From: Nelumbo lutea
Lineage: Eukaryota; Streptophyta; Magnoliopsida; Proteales; Nelumbonaceae
Length of the DNA stretch: 64,000 nucleotides
Assembly: GCA_022828595.1 (NCBI GenBank)
Contig: JAKGHH010000002.1
Location: 65,630,383 to 65,694,382 of the forward strand
Direction of reading: 5' to 3'
Shown here one piece after another: positions 44,128 to 54,732 of the stretch. The position numbers were made by a program, and so were the translations under genes. Every line of letters starts with the position of its first letter. Positions within the stretch are counted from its first letter, which is position 1. The notes beneath the pieces are model-generated. The model was not told the origin of the DNA, made no database searches, and saw only the letters and a list, made by a program, of their open reading frames with translations.

Positions 44128-44837
44128 TTTTTCTAAATAATTAAACCTCTCTTATCAAATGCATTATCTAGTCAATGATGAATCCTACGACCATAGATGC
44201 CCAATTCTCAATGAATGTTGAATTCACATCTACGCCCTGTCCCACAATCACATCTCAGCGTGCATTGGGAACTTCTTGTACTTGTCAATGGGAGATGTTT
44301 CTAATAGATGGTTGGAATTGGAATATGTAATGGGTATTTGTGGGATACATTCTATTGGGTGCAAATGTGAATTCGTGAATGTTAATGATTTTTTACCAAC
44401 TTGAATTCCCAGTTCAATGAGAATGAGAACTGCTTCCGTCAGAGCAAATTCATGCCTACAGCATTCCAACGGTCTTTTACAATCTTGCATTGAGAATATC
44501 TCACCATGAAATAAAAACATTCTCAATGCAAGGCAATAAAGGCTGATCTAATGGGCTTTACCCTGACCCAAGCTAAACTCAGTATACTTTATACTTGCAC
44601 ATAGAGAGGCCACTTTTGGCACGGTGATAAGGAAAGAGAGACATTTCTAAAACCATGTTCAGATTTTCTACCAACACTATTCCAACAAGTCATTACAGTC
44701 ACACATTGGAAATATCTTCCCAAGTCCCCATGAATAACAAGGCAGATGCTCCCAATGCGTGGCTGCAATAGTCCGGGTTAATATTGGGAGCATTTTGTTG
44801 GTATCATATTCCTATTCACAGTGAATACAAAATAACA
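44128..44837. repeat. Cluster of F2 foldback cores
   Basis: Three half- or full cores of the F2 family: CATTGGGAAC..GGGAGATGTTTC at 44255-44300, GCATTGAGAATATCTCACC..ACATTCTCAATGC at 44490-44530, and CATTGGAAATATCTTCCCA..ATGCTCCCAATGCG at 44705-44762. They probably represent adjacent insertions. No gene. Confidence 0.45.
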
Positions 44838-45208
44838 GAAAAATTTTAGCTGTTGGAGACCAACAGCCTATGCTGTTGAGAGAATTTTTGGAAATGCCAT
44901 GTTACTATGAGAATGGGTAAATTAATAATTACATCTTAATTTGTTTTGACTAAAAACCAAAGTATGGGCGTGAATAGATGAACTGCCCAGAACTGCCCAA
45001 CCTAGAAACTGTGTCAACAGTTTATGCTGTTGGGCCCCAACAGTTGAGACAATTTCAGGCAGTTCACCTATTCATGCCCATGCTTTGATTTTTAGTAAAA
45101 ATAAATTAATATATAATTATTAATTTACTCATTTTAATGGTAACGTGGCATTCCCATAAATTTTCTCAACATCATCGGCTGTTGCCGCCAACAGCTAAAG
45201 TTTTTTCC
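44838..45208. mobile_element. Long-armed foldback MITE, 371 bp
   Basis: Almost the whole element is a hairpin. Left-arm blocks TTTAGCTGTTGG, GAGTAAATTAATAATTA-like and GTATGGGCGTGAATAG recur in inverse order on the right (CTATTCATGCCCATGC, TAATTATTAATTTACTC, CCAACAGCTAAAG). The centre lies near 45020. Arms of about 170 bp match at most positions. No target duplication was confirmed. Confidence 0.8.
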
Positions 45209-45710
45209 GGCCGGTGGATCCACGCTTTGTTAGTGAGTCCATTTGTGGGTTGTGACGCAAGAAATGGATGTGTAATTATGTTTGAATAGTAAATATTCAG
45301 CCGAAAAAATAAGCTAATCAAATAAAAAAGCATGATTCAATTAGGTATTTTAAAATCACAAGACTCAACATCCACATTGATAGAGAAATGAAAAAGGATT
45401 AGCTAAATTTAATAACTGTTTTAGTGGTGTGGGACCAATCATTTTTCTCTACACCATCTATAAAGTTCACAAGGCACAAAATCACTTAATCTTTCATTTG
45501 CAATAATCGCTGTTGATGTGGAGCAAAATGATCAATCTCACATTTGGTGAAATATCTTTTAAATTCAACTAATCCACTCTCATCAAATCGAATGTTGCTG
45601 GGTATATCTAACTTGTTAGTAGGGAAGGCATTCTTTTTCATTTTCTCAATCTCTGTGGGGATCTGTCCTGAATGGGGCAAGGATGGGATGATTTCCCTTC
45701 AGGGAACATG
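45209..45710. other. Spacer
   Basis: No gene or repeat recognised. Confidence 0.4.
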
Positions 45711-46681
45711 TAGTGGTGTTCAAGGGTCAGGTTGGGTCAGTTTGAGTCATTTTATTCAACCAACCCGACCTAGTCGATTTACTTATTAATTAAACTAAAA
45801 CCAACTGACCCTAAAGTAAAACTGACTCAAACATGAAGGGTTGGTTTGGGTCAGTTTATATAACAATTAAAATATTAGTTTTAAATAGTCCAATGTGAAC
45901 ACCTTGGTCGGTTGGGCTCCAACTCCAACATGCAATAGTTGAAGACTCCAACGGTCCCAACTCCCAACGTGTCTATCCATTCCAATACTCCTTAACCCAA
46001 AAAGGTAATAAATAAACTAATAAAGGTAATAAATAACTTAAATTTAAAGTTAACTATGATAGGGAATAGGGAAGGACTAAGGACTACTGAATAGGGACTA
46101 ATTAGTAATTACCTAAACACAAAGGGTTGGATCGGTTCGGTTCAATTTCGGTTTTCATACAGTTGTTTGTTTATTTTCTCACACAAACCAAAACCGAGTA
46201 GTGATTTTAAAAAACTGATCAACTCGGATTGGGTCAAATCGGATTGATCGGTTTGACATTTAATGTGAACACCCATAAGGATGGGGATGGGAAAATTTTC
46301 ATCCCCATTGGCGGGGATGGGGTGGGGATGGAGAGAGCACTCCCTACCCCGTAGAGACCCCGATCCCCATCTCGTGGGATCTCCACTAATATATGTATAT
46401 ATGTATGCATACATTTATATATGTATATATCTATACATACGTCTATATATTAATATTTTTTAAAATATGGTTGAATATGTTTGAATCTTTTATAATATGA
46501 TTGTAATTTTTAATTATTTTATTTTTATTTTTTAAATAAAATAAAAAACAAAAACAATTTTATTGACATTATAAAAAAATCACAGGGAGTGAAGATACCC
46601 ATGAGGATAGGGATGGAGATAACCTTATCCCTGTTTCCCTGTTAGTGGGGATGGGGATAATCTTTTCTGTGAACACCCCTA
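45711..46681. mobile_element. Composite of hAT MITEs with an embedded ATATGTATAT tract
   Basis: A left end TAGTGGTGTTCAAGGG is matched by ends CACCCATA at 46277 and CACCCCTA at 46681 (reverse complement TAGGGGTGTTCACAG), so two elements abut or one is nested. The second part is GGGGATGGGGATGG-rich with a TATATGTATGCATACA-type tract at 46388-46450. The same combination, inverted, recurs at about 55700-55860. Confidence 0.5.
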
Positions 46682-47172
46682 ACGATTAGGGTTTTATTGA
46701 TTTTAATTATTTTATGGGTTTCTTGTCCTTTAACCCTTAAAAATATCTCCTACATATATCAGTCCATCACATAAAAAATAAATAAATATACAAATACACC
46801 CCCGTTTCATTAATTTTTCTTTTCGTGCGTAATAAAAATATTGAAATTACAACCATGTTCACATTTCTAGTGAACCCACCACCACTTGTAATCTTGTCTC
46901 TTTAAAAAAAAAATAGAAACAGCTAACATGTGGGGTGTGCCCACTTTATCCAAATACAAGCTTGGTCCCCAAATCACTCTGTAAATTTCCAATTAATTGT
47001 CATTGCTTGAGAATGTAATCAGTATTGTGTGGCGTCAGTTTGTTAGTTTATCCAACCTCTCTATCCTACATGATGTATGACGAGGACGTGGCCTGGATGT
47101 CCTTTTTCTTTTGTTTCTGTCTTCGTTTTTTGTCTTTTTCGATTACTAGTTAGGATAAAAAAACAAAAATAA
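46682..47172. other. Spacer
   Basis: No gene recognised; A-rich low-complexity runs. Confidence 0.4.
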
Positions 47173-47595
47173 GGGTAAATTGTTGAAATTTTCTCTAAAG
47201 TTTTTGATTGTTGCTGAATTTTATAATGTAGTTGTAAGTAGACCCTTTTTGTTAGAATCTTTTAGAAAGAGTTATGAAATGTTTAAAATGCCCATATAGT
47301 TATTTTGACCAAAATGTTTATTTTCTAAGTTTTCTCTACATATAAATCACTACTTCCAACCTTTCTAATCTCTATTTTGAAATTGATTTGGTAAAGTTAT
47401 AACTTTAAATTTTCTCTTTTTGTTTTTGTTTTCATAAAGGTTGAATTGTTCTTTTCTCTTTTTGGAGAAACCAGCCTCAATCGTAATTGCATGGGTATTT
47501 TGGACATTTTCATGACTTTTTTTAGAGGCTTCTAACATGGGGGTCTATTTGCAACTATGTCAGAAAGTTTAGGGGATGTTTCAACAATTGAACCG
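47173..47595. mobile_element. Small Mutator-like MITE
   Basis: The left end GGGTAAATTGTTGAAATTTT and the right end (reverse complement CGGTTCAATTGTTGAAACAT) pair. Matching continues through AGTAGACCC..TGTTAGAA versus AATAGACCCCCATGTTAGAA over about 110 bp. The interior is short and AT-rich with no gene fragment. A target duplication is unclear. Confidence 0.6.
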
Positions 47596-47801
47596 AAAAA
47601 AAGATAACCTGCACATGTCAATGGATATTGGCTTGAAATAATTGACATGGAAAGAAATCTAGGGTTCAACCATTATGCATTCACCAACATTGGTTGCGCG
47701 TTAAATCCGGATCTCAATCCCTCATGTTAAAGTTTGTTTATTTTTCATTAATTCACATTTCATAAAATGTACTTTTACATGTAATGAGATATACTTACCA
47801 A

Positions 47802-47966
47802 TAGACTTAGAAAAAAGTTAACCCAACTTGCGAACCCAACCTGAAAAAACAGGGTTAGGGTCTCAAATTTAGTTACCTTAATTTGAGAATGACCGACCCA
47901 ACCTGGAAAAACAGGTTTGGTTGGGTTGAGTCATGGGTCAACCCATTGACCCGATTGTCAAGTCTA
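47802..47966. mobile_element. hAT-like MITE
   Basis: TAGACTTAGAAAAAAG at left and (reverse complement) TAGACTTGACAATCGGG at right, with CCCAACCTGAAAAAACAGG phrases repeated inside. No convincing target duplication. Further GACCCAACCC-rich debris follows at 48140-48290. Confidence 0.45.
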
Positions 47967-48299
47967 ATTGGGACTATTTATGTATTGTTAGAAGTTTCCA
48001 CTCTTTATCATTTACTCTTTGAATTATTAAGTGTTCAAGTTTTTTATTTTTGAAATTTTAAAATTAATTCCTTTAATTTTGACATTTTTATGTATTTTTT
48101 CTTTATTTTAAAATTCCAAATATTTTTAGAGATCATTCGAATTGACCCGTGAATCAACCCTATCCCAAATATTTAGGGTTAGCATCTAGCATTTACCGAC
48201 CCAACCCAAAATCTAGCTCAACCCAAAGTCAACCCGAAAGGTCCTGACCCAACCCAAACCCGACCCACCCACACCCCAACCCGAAGTTTCTACGGTTGT

Positions 48300-48982
48300 T
48301 TGTAAAAGCTAAAAGGGTTACAAATTAAGGTTATTACTAACCCATTAGATTGCCCAACTTAAAAGAATCTCCACTACATTGGGCTTTAATAAATTTTCAA
48401 CCCAAAATTGCAGGGAGGCAAATTGGACCGGCTCAACTCAAGTTGAGAAATTGTCAAAATTTGCAGGGGCTTAGGCTCGAACAGTCTAAATTCTTCAAGT
48501 CGAGTTGCTGAGTAACTGATTTGCACCCTTAGCTTTCGAGACTATATATGAGGACATGTTATAATAATGATTTAACCTAGCATATTTGCTTTATTCAATC
48601 CGGATCTCCTGCATTTAATGCTTTGCATATTAACGCATACACTAGCCATGAAAATTCATCAAAATTCACGAGATGGTTTTGATGGGTCAAATTCTCAGAT
48701 GTGAAATCTTCCCATATTGAGAGTTTTATTCAAATTCTCAAATGTGAAATCTAAAACAAAAACGGCTGTTATGTCATCGAGTAAATGAAGATTCGGTCTA
48801 CAATTATGTATATTGGGAAGCTAATCAAGCTGCCAATTGATTTATCAATCAAGCCTTTTCTTTTCAACAAGGTATAGTAAGTATCAATCTTAATGATCTT
48901 TTATGAAATTTAACTTGTATTTATAAATCTAATTTGTGGGAACGTGCCACCCCCATCTTGTATAGCCCCTCTCAGTATCTAT

Positions 48983-49015
<33 letters not shown>

Positions 49016-49398
49016 CAATTTTGCTTATGTGACCGACGATTGTTTTCTATTTTAGAAAATAAAATTATTCACGTTGCTGAACAACCCTTAAATAGATTTG
49101 GACTATGATTTATAACTATTCTAAAAAACTTGTATTCTATCAAACCCCTGCCTAATTAATACATAAAAGATTATTAATTTTAAACTCCATGGATGTCCCT
49201 ACCAAATTTCACTATTCTAAATGCAACAATACAATATTATGTCGAAAAAAATCGTTTTATTACCAAATTAGATTCCCTTTCTCCCTAATTTGATTATTTG
49301 AGTTTGTTGTTTTTAATGATTCACATCTATTTAATACCTCTATTGTCAAAATCTTATCTAATTTGTCTGTCAACATGAAGACATAGAAGACTTAAAAG
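48300..49398. other. Spacer with a (TA)n tract
   Basis: No gene. TCAAATTCTCAGATGTGAAATCT and TCAAATTCTCAAATGTGAAATC recur 40 bp apart near 48690-48750. A (TA)n of about 13 units lies at 48987-49013. Confidence 0.45.
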
Positions 49399-49960
49399 CA
49401 AGGATTAAAATATTTATACATATACCCAAACCTAGGTATTTTGTTAAGTAACTTTTCATTATTTTTCAATTTTTCAAAAAAAAAAAGTTGTCTCGGCTCG
49501 TGACTCACAAAAGTGGGTTATACTGGCCCGATACAGCTTATATTACACCTTTAGCTACAGAGTGTATCATATCAATATTTTAATCCTTGTCCAAACGTTA
49601 ATATTCTGCAATAAGCAAGTGACTAAGCCTGAACTTGAAAGAATCTATATGCCCTCGAAGCTCTAACTAACATTGATGTCTTATAAGCTAAAGAAATTAA
49701 ACCTTGTTGTTATAAATAAACTTGTTTTAACTTTTCATTATTTTTTCAATTCTTCTAAAAAAATGTGTACCAGAATATGACTTGAAAAAGTGGGTCATTC
49801 TAGCTTGACGAGGCCTATATTATACTTCTAACTACAGGTTGTATCATATCAATATTTTAATCCTTACTTAAAAATTAAAACTCTGCAACAAATAAGTAAC
49901 CGAACCTGAACTTAAAAGAATCTATGATCCCCTCAAAGCTCTAACTAAACAAACAGTGGT
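49399..49960. repeat. Two-copy tandem duplication, about 280 bp period, with a hAT-like end
   Basis: TAACTTTTCATTATTTTT, AAAGTGGGTTATACTGG and TGTATCATATCAATATTTTA, then AAGAATCTATATGCCCTCGAAGCTCTAACTAA-like blocks, all recur in order about 270-280 bp downstream. The first unit starts CAAGGATTAAAATA (49399) and contains ATTTTAATCCTTG (49589), the termini of the CAAGG-type hAT MITE. The duplicated segment extends beyond that MITE. Confidence 0.65.
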
Positions 49961-50170
49961 CCTTTTGTCTTTTCAGCCTTTCATATATAGAGGATATTGC
50001 CCAACCTGGATGGCTTGTAAATTTTTAGACCTGGGAAAAAGGTTTTCTTCCAAACCCAAGCCCAGACATACTTATTATTAGGCCCAGGCAGCCCAAAATA
50101 CCTTTATTACCTGGTATAAAACCAAATGGAGCCTGGCCCATGATCATCCATCTTCCATCATATGCTCAAA

Positions 50171-50360
50171 TGGAGTTTGGATTAACTGAAGGTGATGGCT
50201 GTATAGCAGAATGGAACCAATGGTAACAATTCACACCATTCATAAGATACATAGGACTCAAAATCATTCAACCTCTCACTTGAGCCTCATATATTTTATG
50301 ATTGGTTCCATAATCTACTACACAGTCATCACGCTCAGTTAATTCGAATTAGCCAAATGA
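50171..50360. mobile_element. Foldback MITE, family F1 copy 2
   Basis: Left arm GTTTGGATTAACTGAAGGTG then ATGGCTGTATAGCAGAATGG. Right arm (reverse complement) GGCTAATTCGAATTAACTGA then GCGTGATGACTGTGTAGTAG. Related to 6682-6865 through the TGGATTA(A/G)CTGAA and GGAACCAAT blocks. Confidence 0.6.
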
Positions 50361-50617
50361 TACCCCAACCCACCCTTCCTATTGGATAGGTAACTGTATA
50401 AAATTCCATTGAATCAAGTGGGTAAATCAGTACCCTTCAGTCTTTATTTCATTAATTGATAGAGAGCTCCATTATTGTTATGGTTATATAGGTGGGAATC
50501 AAAAATGTATAGTGTAAAGTCTTGTAATTTGTATTTTTAATCCTTATTTGGAAGGCCATATTTAACTGAGTCGAAGGGACATCCTCACATGCAGATTCGA
50601 AGGAAACATGATTTTTC

Positions 50618-51352
50618 TTAGAGGTGGTTTGAACCTGATTGGTATCTCTTAGAACTAGGTCAAAGGGAACTATCTTTTCGAGTTGAGTTAAATATTTGGT
50701 TATTCCAACTCGCTATCAAAAATTTATCAGGCTCAAGCTAGAGATTTTGTGCTCAAATTTGGATTGGCTCAAAAGCTCATATTGTCAAGCTCAGTTTGGC
50801 TCAGGGTCCAATGTGAGCCAAGCTTCCTTTACATACAAATATTTAAGAATTACAAAAATTATTTATCATATATATAAAAAATAAAAATATTATATATAAT
50901 ATTTATTATTATACATATAAAGAAAATAAAAGTATTATATATAATAAAAAATATTTATTAATATATGTATGTATGATAGTATATGTATATATAAGCAAGC
51001 TCGATTAGGCTCTCACAAGGTTCAAAATATTGATACAGTTTTCTTTGAAACTGGTTCAGGGGGTCAGTTTCTACCCCCTGAAATAGATTAGACCCCTAAA
51101 TACTAAGTGTAGGGGCTATCAAAGGTGCCCCGGTACAATATGTATCAACTGATACGTAATGAAATTTTAATCCTTGGGCTCACGAGCCTCATAAGACGAG
51201 TTTTATTAGGACTGAGTTCAGCTCGATTAGCAAATGAGCCTATATATTAGGCTCGAGCTTGGCTCGAAGCTCGATTTAAACCAAGCCAAATCGAGTTTTT
51301 CACGAGCCAAGCTCAATTAACTCGTAAAAAGCTTGATTCATTTCCACCCCTA
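50618..51352. mobile_element. hAT MITE with a second MITE nested inside
   Basis: Left TAGAGGTGGTTTGAACC, right (reverse complement) TAGGGGTGGAAATGAATC, with GCTCGAGCTTGGCTCG-type sequence near the ends and an AT-rich centre. A 161-bp CAAGG-type MITE sits at 51016-51176. No outer target duplication seen. Confidence 0.5.
51016..51176. mobile_element. CAAGG-family hAT MITE, nested
   Basis: The ends CAAGGTTCAAAATATTGATAC and (reverse complement) CAAGGATTAAAATTTCATTA are flanked by GGCTCTCA (51008-51015) and GGCTCACG (51177-51184), an 8-bp duplication with two changes. Same family as 37649-37889. Confidence 0.65.
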
Positions 51353-51438
51353 CTTCACAGATACCCTTTCATCATTAATCCACCTTCTAATCCTAATGGT
51401 GTTTTCATCGTGGCCATTTTAATGACAGGAATCCGGAT

Positions 51439-51600
51439 TTGCTTCTTATAGAGCAAATTTCACACCAACCTCATAGTACTTTTAGCCATGAATTAGAAAC
51501 ATTTCCCATATTGGTATGTTGTCATTCATGGGAAGATGTTCTCAATGTATGGTTGCAATGTGCTATGAGGTTGGTGTGAGATGAGCTTTGTAAGGAGCAA
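51439..51600. mobile_element. Foldback MITE, best copy of family F2, 162 bp
   Basis: Left arm TTGCTTCTTATAGAGC, TTTCACACCAACCTCATAG and ACATTTCCCATATTGG. Right arm (reverse complement) TTGCTCCTTACAAAGC, TCTCACACCAACCTCATAG and AACATCTTCCCATGAATG. Arms match along their whole length, so the complete element is a hairpin. The core links it to seven other sites in the window. Confidence 0.75.
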
Positions 51601-51770
51601 TTGGAAATTGAGAAAGTTGTTGGGTTATGCAAATAATCCAAAGGTAATTTGTTTGTTCCACCAATGTGTCACCTTTGATATAAAGCTGAAAACACACAAA
51701 AAAGTTGTTTTTACAAAAAGCGAGACACAAAAGCCCATTCACCACATGAGTGCCATACATATGTTTTAAC

Positions 51771-52048
51771 CATGGTTTTTAAAATCGATTCAGAGACCGA
51801 ACCGGTCAGGGGTCTGGTTACTAGGTTGAATGGTCCAACCGTTCAAATTGAATGGTTGGCCCGTTCTGACAAAAATTTAAATAAAAATAAAAAGCGGTCA
51901 AAACCGTTTAAACGGTTCGAACGGTTAACCGCTCGGGTCAGCAGTTTGCTGACCAAAATCAACGGTTTTTGAAGAAAATCCGGTTTTGGGAAAAACCGTG
52001 AACCGGTTTCTGTCCAACCATCCAGTCGGTCCGATTTTGAAAACCATG
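51771..52048. mobile_element. hAT MITE, 278 bp, perfect target duplication
   Basis: The ends CATGGTTTTTAAAATCG and (reverse complement) CATGGTTTTCAAAATCG are flanked by GTTTTAAC on both sides (51763-51770 and 52049-52056), an exact 8-bp duplication. Internal ACCGAACCGGTCAGG / AACCGGTTTC blocks. It abuts a Pack-MULE 23 bp to the right. Confidence 0.85.
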
Positions 52049-52299
52049 GTTTTAACCTTACCTTTTTCTTAGGGAAATTTTCAAATTAGTACCATATACT
52101 TTGGGCCTCATCTCACTGTAATTCCCAAACTTCAAAACGTGTCAATCCAATCCAAAACGTGCCAATGTAGTATCTACCGTTAATCAATCGTTAAATGACA
52201 TGTGAAAAAGATATAAATACCCTTCAAATGTCATCTAATTTTCTTTATCAACCATCCGCTACTTCAAGAGCATATAATGGTTGAAAGATTATTCAATGA

Positions 52300-52545
52300 A
52301 GCTTGAAAATGCTGTAAAGAAACCTGTGCTTCTCTCAAAAGCCCACAACTCACTCACTGGTAATATTCCTGCGATTCTCGGGGCATTGCCTTCTCTAAAA
52401 TCATTAAACCTATCGAACAATTAATCATCTCTCCCAATCAATTCCGGCGAGCCTATCTTCTATGAGGCTTAGCCTTCTCAATTTGTCAAATAACAAGTTA
52501 ACCGGTCACGTACCACATTCTCTTATCGCTAGTGGACGCTTATAA
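52300..52545 (+). pseudogene. Captured LRR receptor-like kinase fragment
   Basis: The plus strand encodes LLSKAHNSLTGNIPAILGAL, then SLKSLNLSNN. After a frameshift it reads IPASLSSMRLSLLNLSNNKL, then TGHVPHSLIAS and a stop. These are the terminal leucine-rich repeats of a plant LRR receptor-like kinase, with the LxLSxNxLxGxIP signature. The IPASLSS.RLSLLNLSNN phrasing resembles the HAESA/IKU2-type subfamily XI. Transmembrane and kinase parts are absent. Confidence 0.75.
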
Positions 52546-52626
52546 CGGTACTGGTACTAAACACTTCAAATATCCTTTTTGTGTTCTCACTTATGGTTTG
52601 CTTTCCCGATTGTTTATTGTAGGTAA

Positions 52627-52891
52627 GGCTGTGCTTGGTTACAGTGCAATTTTATTTGTACAAGTACAAATGCATGAGAATATAAATGAAAAAAATGCAA
52701 ATTTTTGAGTAATTTTATTTTGGGTTTTAATGTTTTATTTTATTTTGCTTTATGTCTTAATTTACTTTATTTATACTGCAATTAAATAAAATAAACTAAA
52801 ATTTGAAACAAAAATAAGTGAGAATTTACACTTAAATCAATTATGGTTTTGTATTAATACAAATTGTTTTGCATTGCAACCAAATATAACC
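52627..52891. mobile_element. Tourist-like MITE nested in the LRR Pack-MULE
   Basis: The ends GGCTGTGCTTGGTTACAGTG and (reverse complement) GGTTATATTTGGTTGCAATG are flanked by TAA on both sides (52624-52626, 52892-52894), as for PIF/Harbinger. A second copy lies at 54292-54542. Confidence 0.75.
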
Positions 52892-53784
52892 TAACTAAAA
52901 AATAAATAAATAAAAGCCATATTGAGAGGTCTGACATGGAAAGATGAAATTAAAAGTAACAATTAATTGGACTGATCTCTATTACTTAGCAGTGATCTCC
53001 TATATTGGTTAGAACTTTTGTGCACAGCCTTTTATCACTCGTCAAGTAGACTGCTAGAGGTTCTAGAAAACTGAAAAAGCGAATGATGTTGCACTCCCCC
53101 TTGGGAGTTATAGTTTTGTTATTTTGTCTCCATTGTAGGAATATTTTACCTTTAGCCTTGCTTCAAGGTCTTAGTTTTTGTTGCATTATTTTCTCTTTTT
53201 TTTTTTTTCCTTATGATTGCTCTTTCAAATATACTTATACACCCACCTAATCCTTGAAATCCTTTTTCCTTCTTTTTTTGGGTTATAATAGGAATTCCCA
53301 GAGTTGGTCCCAGGAGCTAAAGCTACAGAGTACTCATAATGTTAAACTGTTAAAGCTGTGCTCGGAAAAAAAAAAGGCACTAATATTCATATTGCATAAA
53401 ATAGGAAAACTGGGTCTAGTAAGTTACCATTGAATAGAATTTCTTTTGTTGACATTAGTAGAGAGCAAGTGATATGGTATTCTGCTCTAGTAATGTTTAG
53501 ACCATCAATTATGCGGGTGGGTATTATGCTTAGAGTGCAGTGGTTGTGATAGAGAATTTGGGCTCTCTTTAATCTTCTTGTGAAAAAAGATGATGAGCAG
53601 TGTTTTATTTTCAAAGTTAATTTTGATATTTTTAAAAGTTTTAAATCACATATGATGACATGTGATGCACCTAACTGATGACTGATTAATTGTAGGTACA
53701 AAATTAGCATGCTTTGAAAGTTTAGGTACTGAATTGACATGTTTTAAAATTTGAAGACTAAAGTGAGATTAGGCCAGTTTTCCC

Positions 53785-54291
53785 TTTTTCATTTAGTTGA
53801 ATAGTTTTAAGCAAAATGGTTGTGCTTGTGTCTCATTATTTGTGAAAAATTATGTGCACAATCCAACATAGCATATGGGTTGACCTGTTCAACCCAAACA
53901 ATCGAACCGGTGACCTATGTCCTGGAGGCAAAAATTTTTTGGCCTCTAAGTCGGTTTTTAAAACATTGCCTTGGACAAAAGTGGTGTTTGGGGTTGATGC
54001 ATTTCATCGCTAATCTATTTCATCAAGCTGCCACATCAGCATTGCATACAGAATCAGCAACACATCATGTTTGGCAATGTTAATTTATGAGAAAACATTT
54101 CTGCAATGATTTGCCTAGAATTTCAGAAAGAATGGTGATCCTTTGAGAAAAGAATTTTCACTCATTCAGTATTTGACCTGCTTACTTTGAAAGGAGTACA
54201 AATACTAAAGTGCAAAAGCTTGCTTTTTGTATTATTTTGTATGTATTTATGTTAAACATATTTGTATATGTACTATTCAAACTGAGTCTGA
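53785..54291. other. Spacer
   Basis: Contains hAT-like debris (GTTGACCTGTTCAACC..CGAACCGGTGACC) near 53880-53920. No gene recognised. Confidence 0.4.
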
Positions 54292-54542
54292 GGCTGAGTT
54301 TGCTTGTAATGCAATTTTATGTGCACTGGTATAGATGCATGAGAGTGCAATGAAAAGAATGCAAATGTTAGTTTAACTTTGTTTTACTGCTTTAAGTCTT
54401 TCTTTTTTTTTCATTTGTGCTGCAAACAAATAAAATAAAATAAATTTTGAAACAAAAATAAATAAGAATTTGCACTGAAATCATTTACATTATCATAGTT
54501 TGCATCAGTGCAAATAAATTTGCACTACAACCAAATGCAGTC
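54292..54542. mobile_element. Tourist-like MITE, second copy
   Basis: GGCTGAGTTTGCTTGTAATG at left and GCACTACAACCAAATGCAG at right align with the element at 52627-52891, including the internal blocks ATGCATGAGA and TTTGAAACAAAAATAA. Flanking trinucleotides are TGA and TTA, an imperfect duplication. Confidence 0.65.
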
Positions 54543-54586
54543 TTAAAACTCAATTCAAAAAAGAATACAAATACAAATTTCTAGAT

Positions 54587-54732
54587 CTCTTACCCACAAG
54601 AACTCCACCAACACCTACCCACAAAACACTACCTCCAATGCATGAGGAACATCTCACTAAGAGGATGAGATATTCCTCATGTGTGGCTACCATGTTATAT
54701 GGGTAGGCGTGGATAGAATTGGGGAGGATAGA
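54587..54732. mobile_element. Foldback element, family F2
   Basis: ATGCATGAGGAACATCTCAC and GATGAGATATTCCTCATGTG face each other across a 6-base loop. Outer arms (CACCTACCCACAAAACA, CCATGTTATATGGGTAGGCG) continue the hairpin. Confidence 0.6.

Larger units (their letters stand above)
52072..53784. mobile_element. Pack-MULE carrying an LRR receptor-kinase fragment, 1,713 bp
   Basis: The left end GGGAAATTTTCAAATTAGTA pairs with the right end (reverse complement GGGAAAACTGGCCTAATC). It continues through internal blocks such as AAAACGTGTCAATCCAAT versus AAAACATGTCAATTCAGT and ACATGTGAAAAAG versus ACATGTGATTT. The flanks TTTTTCTTA and TTTTTCATT agree at 7 of 9. No transposase. It contains an LRR fragment near its left end and a nested Tourist-like MITE at 52627-52891. 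Confidence 0.75.
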
